Below are positions 34,327-45,202 of a DNA stretch of 64,000 bases, in pieces; the stretch's first letter is position 1; each line of letters starts with the position of its first letter. The stretch is taken from contig CM075760.1 of assembly GCA_037974335.1 (NCBI GenBank), positions 54,240,390-54,304,389 of the forward strand, in the 5' to 3' direction. This DNA is from Prionace glauca. Lineage: Eukaryota > Chordata > Chondrichthyes > Carcharhiniformes > Carcharhinidae. Made by a program: the position numbers and the translations under genes. A model generated the notes under the pieces. It searched no databases. It saw nothing but the letters and a program-made list of their open reading frames with translations, and had not been told where the DNA came from.

Positions 34327-34365
34327 CACAGTATCACATTCCGTAGGCTGTGTCATACAATAACC
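34327..34365 (-). other. IGHJ: J recombination signal, 23-bp spacer
   Basis: Read outward from J (plus sense) it is CACAGTA, 23 bp, then ACAATAACC. The essential CAC is intact; position 7 of the heptamer and one nonamer base deviate from consensus. Confidence 0.92.
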
Positions 34366-34682
34366 GTCCCTGCACAAAATAGAGACAAAATCAGCATTAT
34401 TTTCAATATTCACAAACCCAAGGAAAAGCAAAATCAATTAGAACAAAGAACAACATTTCTGGATATCATTTGACATTCATAAATGACCCTAAAGTTTTAT
34501 ATTTCACAGAGTTACAGGTGAACATGTTGTTGAAAACACACATCGATAATTGAGTAATTATCAAGATTTTCCATGTTTATTCCTGCCATGTGGTCAGTGC
34601 TGGACATAAATAATACTGTACTGTGATTACAGTAGGGATTTAAAAGTGACACTGATCCAGTTTCAGTCAATCAGTGCTGAGG

Positions 34683-34710
34683 GGTTTTTGTATTGACAGT
34701 AACTGCTGTG
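34683..34710 (-). other. D2 3' recombination signal, 12-bp spacer
   Basis: On the minus strand, D2 is followed by CACAGCA, 12 bp and a consensus ACAAAAACC nonamer. It faces the 23-bp signal of J as the 12/23 rule requires. Confidence 0.92.
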
Positions 34711-34722
34711 CCATCCAGGTAT
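34711..34722 (-). CDS. IGHD2: IgH D2 segment
   Basis: A 12-nt core, ATACCTGGATGG on the coding strand, flanked on both sides by 12-bp-spacer signals. The short length and location between D1 and J fit shark D2 segments. Several reading frames are possible after joining. Confidence 0.9.
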
Positions 34723-34750
34723 CACAGTGAGACACAGCATGACAAATACT
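34723..34750 (-). other. D2 5' recombination signal, 12-bp spacer
   Basis: Read outward from D2 it is a perfect heptamer CACAGTG, 12 bp, then a weaker nonamer ACAAATACT. Confidence 0.9.
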
Positions 34751-35059
34751 GAGGCGGACTGTTAACTGTAAAATACAGACAGTTAATTTCACTGCTATTT
34801 CAAAAGTCTGTTTCCAGCTCGTTAAGGGTGAGTCCGTGAGATATTTCAATTTTTACTGGTCATGATATTGATAAAGGGGGTTAGAAACTTTTACACTCTC
34901 TGTGCACATTCAGCGTGTAAATCAATAACAATAAAATTGAAGCATTTTACATCTTAAAAAGAAACAATGTTGTTTCGAAGTATTATATTGTTGAAGCCTC
35001 ATTTACTTTGGCATTCGGCAATGGCATTGGTCACCAATTTAAGCAACGTCCTTTTCTGA

Positions 35060-35097
35060 GGTTTTTGTATGAGGATGGCGCTTTTCTCAGCACTGTG
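35060..35097 (-). other. D1 3' recombination signal, 22-bp (23-type) spacer
   Basis: On the coding strand D1 is followed by a perfect CACAGTG, a 22-bp spacer and a consensus ACAAAAACC. The spacer is one base short of 23 but within the tolerated range. It pairs with the 12-bp signal 5' of D2. Confidence 0.92.
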
Positions 35098-35112
35098 ACT
35101 CCCATAGTATCT
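35098..35112 (-). CDS. IGHD1: IgH D1 segment
   Basis: A 15-nt core, AGATACTATGGGAGT on the coding strand, between a 12-bp signal (5') and a 23-type signal (3'). The asymmetric flanks enforce V-to-D1 and D1-to-D2 joining. Confidence 0.92.
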
Positions 35113-35140
35113 CACAGTGACACACACCCATACAGAAACT
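35113..35140 (-). other. D1 5' recombination signal, 12-bp spacer
   Basis: Read outward from D1 it is CACAGTG, 12 bp, then ACAGAAACT. It pairs with the 23-bp signal of V. Confidence 0.9.
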
Positions 35141-35490
35141 GCACTCACTCTGTTCAGTACTGCTGTTCAATATTCACTTTAAATGGACCATTAGTTTTGC
35201 TCTAATGTAAAATGTAGGCAACTATTTACAGAACACAATCTATCAGGAATATTAAAAAGGGCAATATATCGTGTGTGTCCTACTTGCAGAAACTACAATG
35301 AATAGAAAGTCAGTGAAAAGCTCACCAGTTATATGGGTGAGTTTGGGAAGATTTACTGTTAAATGCTTTCTGTGTTACTTTTATTTTAAACACGATTATC
35401 GTTTGGTTCTGACCACCCTCGATCATATTGCATTTAAAACAGATACTGACCTTCAGGTTATGATGGAAGTTGCGGAATCCCCTCTCGGGC

Positions 35491-35529
35491 TGTTCTTGTC
35501 CGGGTGCAGCCCTGGATCCTCTCGCTGTG
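35491..35529 (-). other. IGHV: V recombination signal, 23-bp spacer
   Basis: CACAGCG, 23 bp, ACAAGAACA directly follow the Cys-Ala-Arg-Gly codons. CAC is intact, one heptamer base deviates. A V with a 23-bp spacer is the general vertebrate VH rule. Confidence 0.93.
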
Positions 35530-35834
35530 GCCTCTTGCACAGTAATAGATGGCCGTGTCTTCGATCTTCAGGCTCCTCATGTCCAAAGAGAAGATGTTGT
35601 TTGAAGTGTCTTTGGACGCAGTAAATCGACCCTGAATTGACGGCGCGTAGTAGCTGTTGCCGGAGTTATAGTAGCTAACCAGCCACTCCAGCCCCTGTCC
35701 GGGTACCTGTCGGATCCAACCCATCCAGGTATTGCCAAGATTGAACCCGCTGGTTTTACAGGTCAGTTTCAGGGAGCCTCCGGGAGCCTCGGTCGCTGCC
35801 TCTGGCTGAGTCAACACAACATCCGACTGGACAC
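35530..35834 (-). CDS. IGHV: IgH V exon (germline, unrearranged)
   Basis: The exon opens after ATTTTTACAG in phase 1 and completes the leader (G-VQS). The mature V then runs [27 protein letters not shown] (first core Cys), [20 protein letters not shown] (core Trp), [18 protein letters not shown] and [11 protein letters not shown] (second core Cys). The exon is 305 nt, equal to 2 + 101 codons, with no stop. Germline status is direct: the V ends at its recombination signal and D1, D2 and J each keep theirs about 0.4 kb apart. The DVVLTQPE start is typical of shark IgM VH. Confidence 0.95.
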
Positions 35835-35966
35835 CTGTAAAAATAGATCAAGAACACCAGGGATTAATCTTAGTGAAATGATTGCTGACTCTGGAACATT
35901 CCAGAGAGACACTAACACTGAGACAGTAACAGTGAGAAACTTGAACAATAATAAAAAAATACTCAC

Positions 35967-36012
35967 CGGATAAGAAAGTCAGCAACAAACTGAGAGAAAT
36001 GGCCGACCTCAT
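35967..36012 (-). CDS. IGHV: IgH leader exon
   Basis: ATG at 36012 opens MRSAISLSLLLTFLS plus a G, then donor CCG|GTGAGT. It is a typical hydrophobic signal peptide, completed by GVQS from the V exon after a 132-nt intron. The ATG context AAAGATGAGG is acceptable, and there is no earlier in-frame ATG I would prefer. Confidence 0.93.
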
Positions 36013-36101
36013 CTTTCTGGTGATTTGGGGGAAATGGTTGTGTCAGGAACTCAGTGAACAAACCAGCTCCCGGACTGTTGGATTCCGGTCCCAGTGAGCG
36101 G

Positions 36102-36111
36102 TATTTAAATA
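36102..36111 (-). promoter_or_regulatory. IGHV: TATA-like box of the IgH V promoter
   Basis: The palindromic TATTTAAATA lies 90 bp upstream of the leader ATG, a suitable distance for a V promoter. I found no consensus ATGCAAAT octamer close by. Confidence 0.55.
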
Positions 36112-36119
36112 CCCAGCAG

Positions 36120-36700
36120 AAGGGGGCGGCTTTCCAGGCGCCGCCTGTTGATTCCCTGCTGGAGGCGGCGCCTGGATCCACGTCCCACCTTCCACACCCC
36201 CAACAGAATGGACTCGGAGATTTACAGTAGATTAATATTAAAATGGGCATTTTATCTGTATCGGGATATTTGTTTGGCTGAAATGTTCATTGTATTGTCC
36301 CCATTATTTCTGATGGTGATATTACAGTTCATCATTTATTTATTTAAATAAGTAATTCCATTGTAAATATGGTGATTTTATTATCACGCCCCAAGAAGAA
36401 AATAAATCTGAAAATGATGAAATAATATTTTGGAACATTAGAGAATTTTGCAACAACTCCGTGTCTCTACCACATTATAATAATAAAGCACAATTTATCT
36501 GAAGAAATACCATCGATTTCTGTAACTCAATGTGTAGAATATACAAAGTGATTCTATTTACAGTTTGGTGGCTTTCGCTGTACAAGTTGGGTTTGGAGAT
36601 GAGAAGAAACTCTCACACAATACAATGTTTCTCCTTATATTTGTCAAACTGCCCCAATCTCGAAGACAGGCCTTTGAAAATAATGAGAATCCCAACCTCC
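36120..36700. other. 5' flank of IgM cluster
   Basis: GC-rich for about 80 bp (GGCGGC words around 36125-36175), then AT-rich. No gene or repeat recognised. Confidence 0.45.
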
Positions 36701-38740
36701 TGATAATTAAATAGTGAGTTGACAGAGAAACATAAAATTAAATTGATTTTTGACGGAGAAGTTAATGAATCGGAACGGACACTGAGATTATTAAAATTCT
36801 CCTTCAGCATCCAGGTCATTGCAACTCACTCTATTTGCCACCGGCTGTCTAACATACACTGGTATTGGGAATACAGGATATCAGAGCTTTGCGGCACATT
36901 GCACAATATCACAAGAATAAATGTTTTATCTTCCATTGAATCAGGTTATGAACTGATCATTTCTCCATTCATTGGCAGCTATGAGAGGAACTTTTCAATA
37001 ACAGAAATCAGATTATACCGTACAATAGAACACGGTGCTAATCAGGTACAAGACACGCTGCTGTTTCAATGTGATACACAAATTTCAGAATTTTCCAGGA
37101 ATCCCCGGTGTTCATGTCAGTTTTATGATGTTGTTTTAATATTATTTCATGTCATTGCATTGATTTTACTTCACTGGGGAACTGGGCCCATCAACATCTC
37201 TCTCTCACATTTCATGAAGTGATTAATAAACAGACTTTAATTATTGGAATGAAATTTACTCGGAAACTATAGAAATGAAAAAAAATGATCCGGTCACTTT
37301 ATTGTTTGACATAGTATTTACTCAGGTACTGAACAGGACACTGAATGAAAATATTTGATTGGAATGATTGCGATTTAAATTGTGGGAATTAAACATTTAC
37401 TGTTTCAATGTCTGAATCCCATTTTGTCCATTCAGCTTCACGCTAATCTGTCCCACACAGTATTTGGCAGCAATCCAGGCTGCTGTCAAATGCTCAAAGT
37501 TATTGACAGGAAACATCTGGGGGTGTTTGTGCAGGAGATCAAAGATCAGTTTCATCAGCACTGACCACTTGGCTCCAAGCCAACTTAAAACCCTGCATGC
37601 AGTTTTGGGCGCCGCACCTGCGCAAGGATGTTTTGGCCCTGGAGGGAGTGCAGAGGAGGTTTACTCGGCTGATACCGGAGTTGAGGGGATTGAGCTATGA
37701 GGAGAGGCTGAATAAACTAGGCTTGTACTCGTTAGAGTTTAGAAGAATGAGGGGAGATCTCATTGAGACGTATAAGATGATGAATGGGATGGATAGGATA
37801 GAGGTGGAGAGACTGTTCCCGCTCAAAAAAGACAGTAGGACTAGGGGGCACAGCCTCAAGATAAAGGGGGGGCGGTTTAGAACAGAGTTGAGGAGGAACT
37901 TCTTCACTCAAAGGGTGGTGAATCTCTGGAATTCTCTGCCCGTTGAAGTGGTGGAGGCTGCCTCGCTAAATATTTTTAAGAAACGGGTTGATGGGTTTTT
38001 GATAAGAGAAGGGATTAAGGGTTATGGGGAGAGGGCGGGAAGGTGGAGCTGAGTCACGACAGATCAGCCATGATCTTATTGAATGGCGGGGCAGGCTCGA
38101 AGGGCCAGATGGCCTACTCCTGCTCCTATTTCTTATGTTCTTATGTTCTTATGTTGTCAGTAAGGTCTATTTATAAACAAATCTACCCAGCAACAGTACT
38201 GGAGGCACTTGAATTTTTGGAAGTTATAAATCTAGATGATGTTTTCCCATCTCTAAATAAAGGATTATTTTCCACCTTCTCTGGCACCCAATTAACAACA
38301 ATGATGATTTTTCCAACACATCAGGATATTGTGATGGACGGACAGAAATAATCACAGGCAGACTGAAAAATGGCTCAGAGAGATGATACATGCTGTTATA
38401 TTTGAGCATGCACATTTATATTTTATCTCCTTTTATCTTTCCATGGGATGTTTGTTTGGAAAGACCAACACTCTTTGCCTGTCCCAAATTCCCTTAAATT
38501 GACTGGTTTTCTTGGACACTTCTGTAGATATTAAAGAGTCAGCTATTTGGCTTTCAGTCTGCAGTTATATCCTTGTGAGACAATGTAGGGATGGCAGATT
38601 TCCTCCATTGGGGAATCAGAGCGGTTCCAATGATCGCAATTACTATCCATTCCAGATTTATCAATAGAATTCAAAATCTACCTGCGGGAAGGGTCTGACT
38701 TAAATCCCTGTCCTCTCATCATTGCCCTGGGCCTCTGGAT
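36700..38740. repeat. Duplicated IgH 5' flank, proximal copy
   Basis: Long stretches align by eye with 46540-48030: GGCACATTGCACAATATCAC versus GGCATATTGCACAATATCAC, CAATGATGATTTTTCCAACA versus CAATGATGATCTCTCCAACC, and GGGATGGCA..TCC.TTGGGGAATCAGAG. An open frame at 36719-37222 is not kept in the other copy and shows no protein-like features, so I do not call it a gene. Similarity resumes at about 40340-40670 against 49190-49530. Confidence 0.75.
37595..38155 (+). repeat. CR1-like LINE (subfamily A) 3' end, recent copy
   Basis: It encodes a nearly unbroken ORF2 C-terminus: QFWAPHLRKDVLALEGVQRR, SYEERLNKLGLYSLEFRRMR, KDSRTRGHSLKIKGGRF and FFTQRVVNLWNSLPVEVVEA, then the tail ending in TTCTTATG octamers. 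The paralogous flank near 47450 lacks it, which fixes both ends. It is almost identical to 54915-55497. Confidence 0.88.
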
Positions 38741-39689
38741 CACTGGATCAATTAAAATAATTGATGTCACCATCTACACAAACAATAAATGTATTACTGT
38801 GTTGACACAGGAATGAATGACATATGAATGACTGATGGATGAATGATTGTTGGATGCCTGAATATTTTGATTGAGGGATTAGTGAATGGATTGGTGGATT
38901 CATTGATAAATGGGACTGAATGATGCTGTTCTACATTTCCATATTTGTGTTTGATTACTTCATAAATTGAAACAACTCCTTTATTCAATGTGTGTCCATC
39001 AATCCTTCCAGAGTGTCTGGGTGAAATACATTCCGAGTTTCTCGGGAGTTAGCAAGCTGATCCTCTTGAAGAGTAGGGGGAGATTTTCCTGCAGTTCGGA
39101 TGGTTCATATCTCTGCTGATGCTGAATCTTCAAATCCAGGACAGAAAGAGAGAGCGGGATTTGGTTGAGGAGGAATGATTGTACTATATAAAATACTGCT
39201 TCTTTCATATACAACAAATCAATCAACAAACCCTCACCCAAATTAGTGAAGGTAACAGGGTGAAAAGTAAATAAGGTAGCAACAGATATATTTGTGAAAC
39301 TCACTGGAAAACTACAAGTGTAATATTATTTCCCAAAACAGTGTAATAATGAATCGGAATTTAAAGATTCAGTAACTTCACATGAAGTGCCGGTTGTTCC
39401 ATTCATATCATCACTTTGAAAACCATCACACACTCCAGCTATGTACCAGGACTTTCTGTGTGATGATGAGGTGGTGACTTGTCAATGAAGCGCAGAGGCT
39501 GCTGGGTAGCTGTTCATATCCTCGGTCTGAATTAATCCCATTCCCCACTGAATTCTGGGACAGATTTTATTCCTTGGTGTCAAAAAGCCAATGTGTTGTC
39601 AATAAAGTTTAATATCAATAAATTATACGAAGCAAAGTACAGTGATATATTAAATAGAATGAAATGCCGAAAATAAACAGAAAATACTG
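38741..39689. other. AT-rich intergenic sequence
   Basis: No gene recognised. A short run of GAATGA/GGATGA words sits at 38810-38910. Confidence 0.4.
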
Positions 39690-40165
39690 GAGAATCTCAG
39701 TAACATCTGTGGAGACAGAATAGAGCCTTTGTTTCACATCTGGATGACCCTTCGGCAGAGTATCCCTGCTGCTTTGGAGAGATCATCATTGCTTCCTACA
39801 ACGTGTCAGAAAAGCTGCATAAATTTCCTGTGAGATGGGAATAACAGAAATAATAGATACTATTTCGAGAAACTCACAAGCTGCATCAATTCACAGAGTG
39901 ATCCCAAATATCAGAACAAACTTCTTCATCCTAAACTAATCAACATCCCAATCACAGACTATATTCTCAAAAAAATCCTAATCCCTGTCCATCCACATCA
40001 TTTCTCAATGTCATCATCCTCTTCAATTTCTTCCAAGAAAAACCACACTGACTCGAAACGTTGGCTCTATTCTCTCTCCACAGATGCTGTTAGACCCGTT
40101 GAGATTTTCCAGCATTCATTATTTTTGTTTCAATTTCCAGAATCTGCAGTATTTTGGTTTTATCA
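39690..40165. repeat. Two inverted copies of a short dispersed repeat
   Basis: AACAGAAAATACTGGAGAAT at about 39675 and its reverse-oriented relative (TGAGATTTTCCAGCATT, CAGAATCTGCAGTATTTTGG) at 40045-40165 belong to one short interspersed family. A third copy interrupts the VH relic at 44.46 kb. Confidence 0.6.
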
Positions 40166-40199
40166 AACTGATGAACATAATTGGTGAATTAATTGTTTA

Positions 40200-40335
40200 T
40201 ACAAAGAACAAAGAACAAAGAACAACCCAGCACGGGAAACAGGCCCTTCGGCCCAACGAGCCCGCGCCGCCATATCACCCTACACCTATTCTACCCTTAT
40301 CTGTATGAGTTGATGATAACTGGGAAATTGGAACA
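40200..40335 (-). repeat. SINE 3' tail
   Basis: A repeated ACAAAGAACAAAGAAC tail and GAAACAGGCCCTTCGGCCCA on the plus strand are the end of the SINE family seen at 5.09 and 50.0 kb. Confidence 0.7.
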
Positions 40336-40337
40336 AC

Positions 40338-40545
40338 CCCGGCTGTAAATTCCTCTCCAAGACACTCACAAACCTCACTTGGACCACTCCTTTTCTTATG
40401 CTGCGTCGGAGTCCAGGAACACCCTCCCTAAGAGCACTGTCGCTGTACCTACACTGCAGGTTCTGCAGCAATTGAATAAGGCGGCTCACCACCAGCTCAC
40501 CGAATGCAATTAGCAATGGGGAATAAATGGGGGCCTCGACAACGT
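40338..40545 (+). repeat. LINE family J 3' end
   Basis: TAAATTCCTCTCCAAGACAC, then GAACACCCTCCCTAAGAGCA, CTGCAGCAATTGAATAAGGC and GGGGAATAAATG. The same repeat occupies the matching place in the distal flank (48.7-49.4 kb), so it predates the duplication. Confidence 0.65.
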
Positions 40546-40869
40546 CGCTTTCCTATCATAGAGTAATTTTAAATATACTCCTCATTATATATGAATGAGA
40601 TCTGGTGAATGAAATTATTAAATTGCAAGTGGATGGTAATTGGTGAAAATAATTACTATCTTTCTGAACTTTTTTAAATATTCTCTTTATTCGGTCCAGT
40701 ATCATTAATTACTCAGCACTGTCTCAGTTCATGTCTAAGAAGTTCCTATATCAGTAAAACTGTGCGAGACACTGCCTCAGTTTTATTTTCCTTGACAATG
40801 TCATTTTTAAAACTATTTATTTCACGGGATAAGGGTCTCATTGGAATTTGGCATTTGATCATCCCCACG

Positions 40870-41650
40870 TGGCACTCGGCACTAACACATTACTATTTTC
40901 TTGAAGCAGGCCCCTGTTTATATTAAAATACAGCCTCGCTCTGTTAATACTCTGCTAGACCAGAGCTCAGTTTACATTGCACACGGCATTCTCTCTGGTG
41001 ATGTAATATTTGATACACACCCTGTATATATTTCACTGTGGCAATTTTGTTCCTGCACTAACTATGCCTCTCTTTGAATTATGTTTGTTTTACTCCACGG
41101 TTTTGTGAGATGAAGAGATAAAATGTTGGGATAAAAAAGATTGCTATCAGGCAAGATCTAGAAACGGGCAGTATTGGATTTTATTGTGCTGTAATTTTCT
41201 TTGTTTTTTTGTTCTTCATTGACAGTATATGCTACACAGGACTTGATATCCACTTTCACTGCAGCCAGCAGAAGTAGATTTCTGATTTCTTTTCCAGTGT
41301 CCAAAACCTCACACGGTTTGCCCATGCAGAAGGATGCAGAGAATTGTGTTCTCCCAGCCACTTTAATCATTACTGGCATTGACCAGTGCAGTAAAAACTG
41401 AGACCATGTCTAATACAATATAAACGCGGATATGGACAATTGCAGAAATAAGATTGCATCTACTTTGATACAAAACAGAGAGAGATCTAAATTAATATAA
41501 AGAGAGACAATGTCTAGTTTAAAATAAACAGAAACATGGTGACATACAATATAAGCAGGGACAGCGTCTAATTTAGTACAGACAGATAATATATCCAATT
41601 TACTATGTGCAAAGACAGACAACATAACATTCTACATGCAAGGTAGAAAG
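40870..41650. repeat. Degenerate minisatellite of TCTGTTTATATTA words
   Basis: Phrases of the type CTGTTTATATTAAAATACAG (40915) and, in reverse orientation, AATATAAGCAGGGACAGCGT (41550) recur every 40-50 bp with heavy drift. Similar phrases recur at 58.8-59.7 and 60.8 kb. Confidence 0.5.
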
Positions 41651-43264
41651 AGTTAGGGTCCAGTGGAAAATAAATGAAGGCATGGCTCATAATACGAGCT
41701 GACACAGGGTAAATTTACTGTAATATAAAGATACTGGTTCAATCCCCATGAAATTTGTAAAGACGGCCGACTCTCCCATCAAAATCTTACAGGACAGGAG
41801 TAACATGGGGTTCGCTGCAGAATGCAAAGTCCCCTCTGTACTGACAAATTAATAACTCCCAAAGCAGGAATAGCATTAGTGAGATGCAAAGTGAATCTCC
41901 CTCTAAACTATCCAATTCAAACATTCTCACAACAGTATACTGTCTATAAATAGAGTGAAACTCCGTCTACAAATCTGTTCAAACAAAATTAAGGCAGAAA
42001 GAGCATGGACACTCTTCTATGTAAAACCTCTCCTGCACTCTTCCTTCAGAGATCCAGGAGGCAGGTTTAAATTAGTGTTAGGTCTCGTGGAAAGAGCCGT
42101 CTACACAGTTCCACAAAACACATCCAGTCCACGTACAGCAGAGATTAAATACGGATTACATCTTCCCTGATAAAGGTATATCAAACATTCATAAGTCAGA
42201 AATAATGAGTTTAGACGCAGAGTAAATGTTCCTCTACACTGTCCAGTCAAATACTCCAAGGACAGGGACAATACCGGCTAAATATAGGGAAAGATTCCAC
42301 ATTGAATCCTTCTCCGAGGTTAGGTGCAGAAGAAAATGTATCAAGCATTTCAAGATCATTGATTTCTCAAGAGATCTTTTAGAGTAAATCTCACTCACGG
42401 ATTCCAATTTATTGAATTTATTACTTATTTTATTGTTTTAATTCATTTAATTTATTATTTTAGAAACCTGTAACTGTGGCTGAGAGAACACAATGGGCAG
42501 ACATTGACTTTGTGCTGTGGAGTGAAGACGATGAACCATCGTGGAGAGACAAGACACAGAACCAGACAGGAGAAAGACAGAGAAAGGAATGAAGCACAGG
42601 AAATTTCCATGAACACATTTGCCATTTTATTTCGGGATCTGAGGGATTATTTCTTAATTCTGAACATAGATATCATCATAATGTTTTTCCTCACATAACT
42701 GATGAATAAATAATGTTGAAAAACAACCATTACTGGAATCCGTTGATTGATTTGCATGGCTCTCTCTATTTCTGTGTTGTGTTGGTGGGGAAATATTTGT
42801 TGTGTTTTTGTCAGTCAACAATCTAATTTGGAATTACTATTCTTATATTTATTTACATAAATACTCACTGTTTACAATGAAATGTTCATGACAGAAAAAC
42901 CAGATAAACCGTCACTTATTGATCAGTTTCAACTCAAAATAGCGATTTATTTTAAGAATATTAACAGTTGGTTCAAAATGAGTAGAAACTTTTTGAACAT
43001 TCATAACACCGGCTGTGTTTAATTCAAATAAAATGATACATTTCATTTCAGAATTAGTTCTGAAAGTTCTGATGTCAGAATTAATAAAGTATCTGTGAAC
43101 AGGCAGATATTCCACTGAATGATAATCTGATTGAGGATTTAATCTGTTTAAACTAGACAAGTTAAATAAAAAAACCAGATCTGATGTCTGAAATATTCCT
43201 TCACAAATATTGATCACACTCACAGGAGGGAAGAGTAAAAAATGTGGTTATCACTAAGAGATAC
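41651..43264. other. AT-rich intergenic sequence
   Basis: No coding exon, Ig segment or named repeat seen. I looked specifically for D and J segments belonging to the VH relic and found neither a WGQG codon run nor a consensus nonamer. Confidence 0.4.
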
Positions 43265-43740
43265 GATTATTTTTGCTCCCTCACAGGTGACAGGGAAACG
43301 GGTTCGATTCTAACATTGGGTGACTGTGTGTGGTTTTCACATTCTATCCATATCCATGTGAGTTTCCTCCGAGTGCTCCAGTTTCCTTCCACAGTCCCAG
43401 GATGTGCAGGTTAGGTGGATTGGCTATGATAAATTGCCCCTTAGCACCCAATGATGTGCAAAGTCGAATCATAGAATCCCTACAGTGCAGAAGGAGACCA
43501 TTCGGTTCATCATGTCTGCTATCCGGCAGAGCATCCTTCCCAGGCCCAATGTAAATTGTCTATGCTAAATTTCCTGTTAGTGTCCAATAATGTGTAGGTT
43601 CGGGGGATTAGCCTGTGAATATGTGTGGTTGCCGGGATCGGATGAAAGCTTGTCGAGGTAGGATGCTGTGCTAGAGAGCCCGCTGCAGAGTTATTGGACC
43701 GAATGACCATGTTGAACTGTAGGGATTCTATGATTTTATG
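43265..43740 (+). repeat. SINE with a second SINE piece inserted
   Basis: CGGGTTCGATTCTAACATTG (B box) and TTTCCTTCCACAGTCCCAGG run to about 43465. There AATCATAGAATCCCTACAGT, a reverse-oriented SINE tail, interrupts. SINE-like sequence then resumes to CTGTAGGGATTCTATG. Confidence 0.65.
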
Positions 43741-44455
43741 CTATTATGATCAGGCAGAGCAGTGATTATATTCACATTAATCTCAGCGATTCCAAAGTAT
43801 TACAAATTATGGGGGAACTCGAATGTATAGAACATTTTACCCGATCTCATGTCGCCCCAAAGTTCTTAAAACTCAGTGATGTACCTTCGCTGAATTTCGT
43901 CACTGTTCCCATGTTGTAACTAACCAGGTAAGTTACGTACCACAAACTCCCACAAACCCGGATGTAATAAATGGCCAACAAATTTGCGATTTTATTTGAC
44001 AAATTAGGTTTTGGGTCGGATATTGGACAGAACAGACTTGCTGTTCATAATTATATCAAGAGATTTGACATCCTGGCATTGATGTTAAATACGAATCTGG
44101 TTCTCTCTCTCTGATGATGTCCATTGAGATGCTGAGTAGCACTGTTGCTGTTTTAGTTTTAGATTTCCGGAATCTGCAGCAATTTGCACTGATTTTATTG
44201 AATCTCTGGATGCGAGCGTCACCGACAAAGCTAACATTAATTGGTGATTGTGAACCATCTTGCTGAAACCTGCCCTCTGGATGGGTGACTTTCCACTGCA
44301 GGTTTAATACAACTGGGTGGCTTTCTCGGGTATTTCAGTGGTGGTGAAGGGTTATTTTCATCACATGGAACTGGAGTCTGTGTAGGACAGACAGGGGAAA
44401 GATAGGAATACTCGGTTTATAGTTATTTGCAAAGAGAAGATGTTGTTTGAAGTAT

Positions 44456-44610
44456 AAAAACAATTCTGTAGATTCTGGAATTCAAACCCAAAGAGAAAAT
44501 GCTGGAAAATCTCAGCAGGCCTGGCAATATTTGTAAGAAGAGGGAACAGCTGACGTTTCGAGTCCAGATGTCCTGAGACTGTCCAGCAATTTCTCTGCAC
44601 GTTGTTTTAA
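44456..44610. repeat. Short interspersed repeat inside the VH relic
   Basis: It contains AGAGAAAATGCTGGAAAATC and CTGACGTTTCGAGTCCAGAT. It is flanked by near-duplicates of the V sequence GTTGTTTGAAGT and GTTGTTTTAAGT, a probable target-site duplication of about 12 bp. Confidence 0.7.
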
Positions 44611-44859
44611 GTGTCTTTGGGTGGAATAAATTGATTCTGAATCTCAGGGACGGAGGAATTGTGGGTTGATCCAAGACTATCATACTGAAGGAGAGACTAT
44701 AAACACTATCAGGGACGGGTCGGACCCAGACCATCCAGTTGCTGCCCATATTGAACACTTTGTCTTTACAGCTCAGTCTCAGGGAGCCTCAGGGATGCCC
44801 AGTTTCTGCCTCTGGCTGAGTCAACACAACCTCCGATTCGACACATTAAACAAAAGCTA

Positions 44860-45160
44860 TGAAAAGAAAACGCAACTCACCCCGGACACACTCTCTCACC
44901 TTTTTCCATCAGGGACTAGGTAAAAACAAATTCTGAGGAGACTACAAACCGACTCAGAAACTATTTCTTTACAGCTGCAACCAAAATTTTGAATGGATCT
45001 ACCTCGCATTAAATTGATATTTTTCTAGACCCGAGCTATGACTGCAACATAATATTCTTCACTCTCTCCCTTCCTTCTCCAAGCACGGTATGCTCTGTCT
45101 GTATAGTGCGCAAGACTGTGTACTAATGTGTGTGATAACAATAAATCAAATAAAATATAT
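44860..45160 (+). repeat. Repeat 3' end in VH relic leader intron
   Basis: TCTTTACAGCTGCAACCAAA and GGTATGCTCTGTCTGTATAG lead to a GATAACAATAAATCAAATAA tail, an interspersed repeat with a polyadenylation-like end. The family is not assigned. Confidence 0.55.
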
Positions 45161-45202
45161 CAAAAAACACCGAGGATTATTCCCAGTGAATTGATTGCTG
45201 AC

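Noticed and set aside
36719-37222. 167-codon frame upstream of the IgM cluster
   Set aside because: The paralogous copy at 46.56-47.1 kb does not keep the frame, and the peptide shows no recognisable features.
40700-44420. D or J segments and constant exons for the VH relic
   Set aside because: I searched for WGQG codons, heptamer-nonamer pairs and Ig-domain cysteine/tryptophan patterns on the minus strand and saw none.
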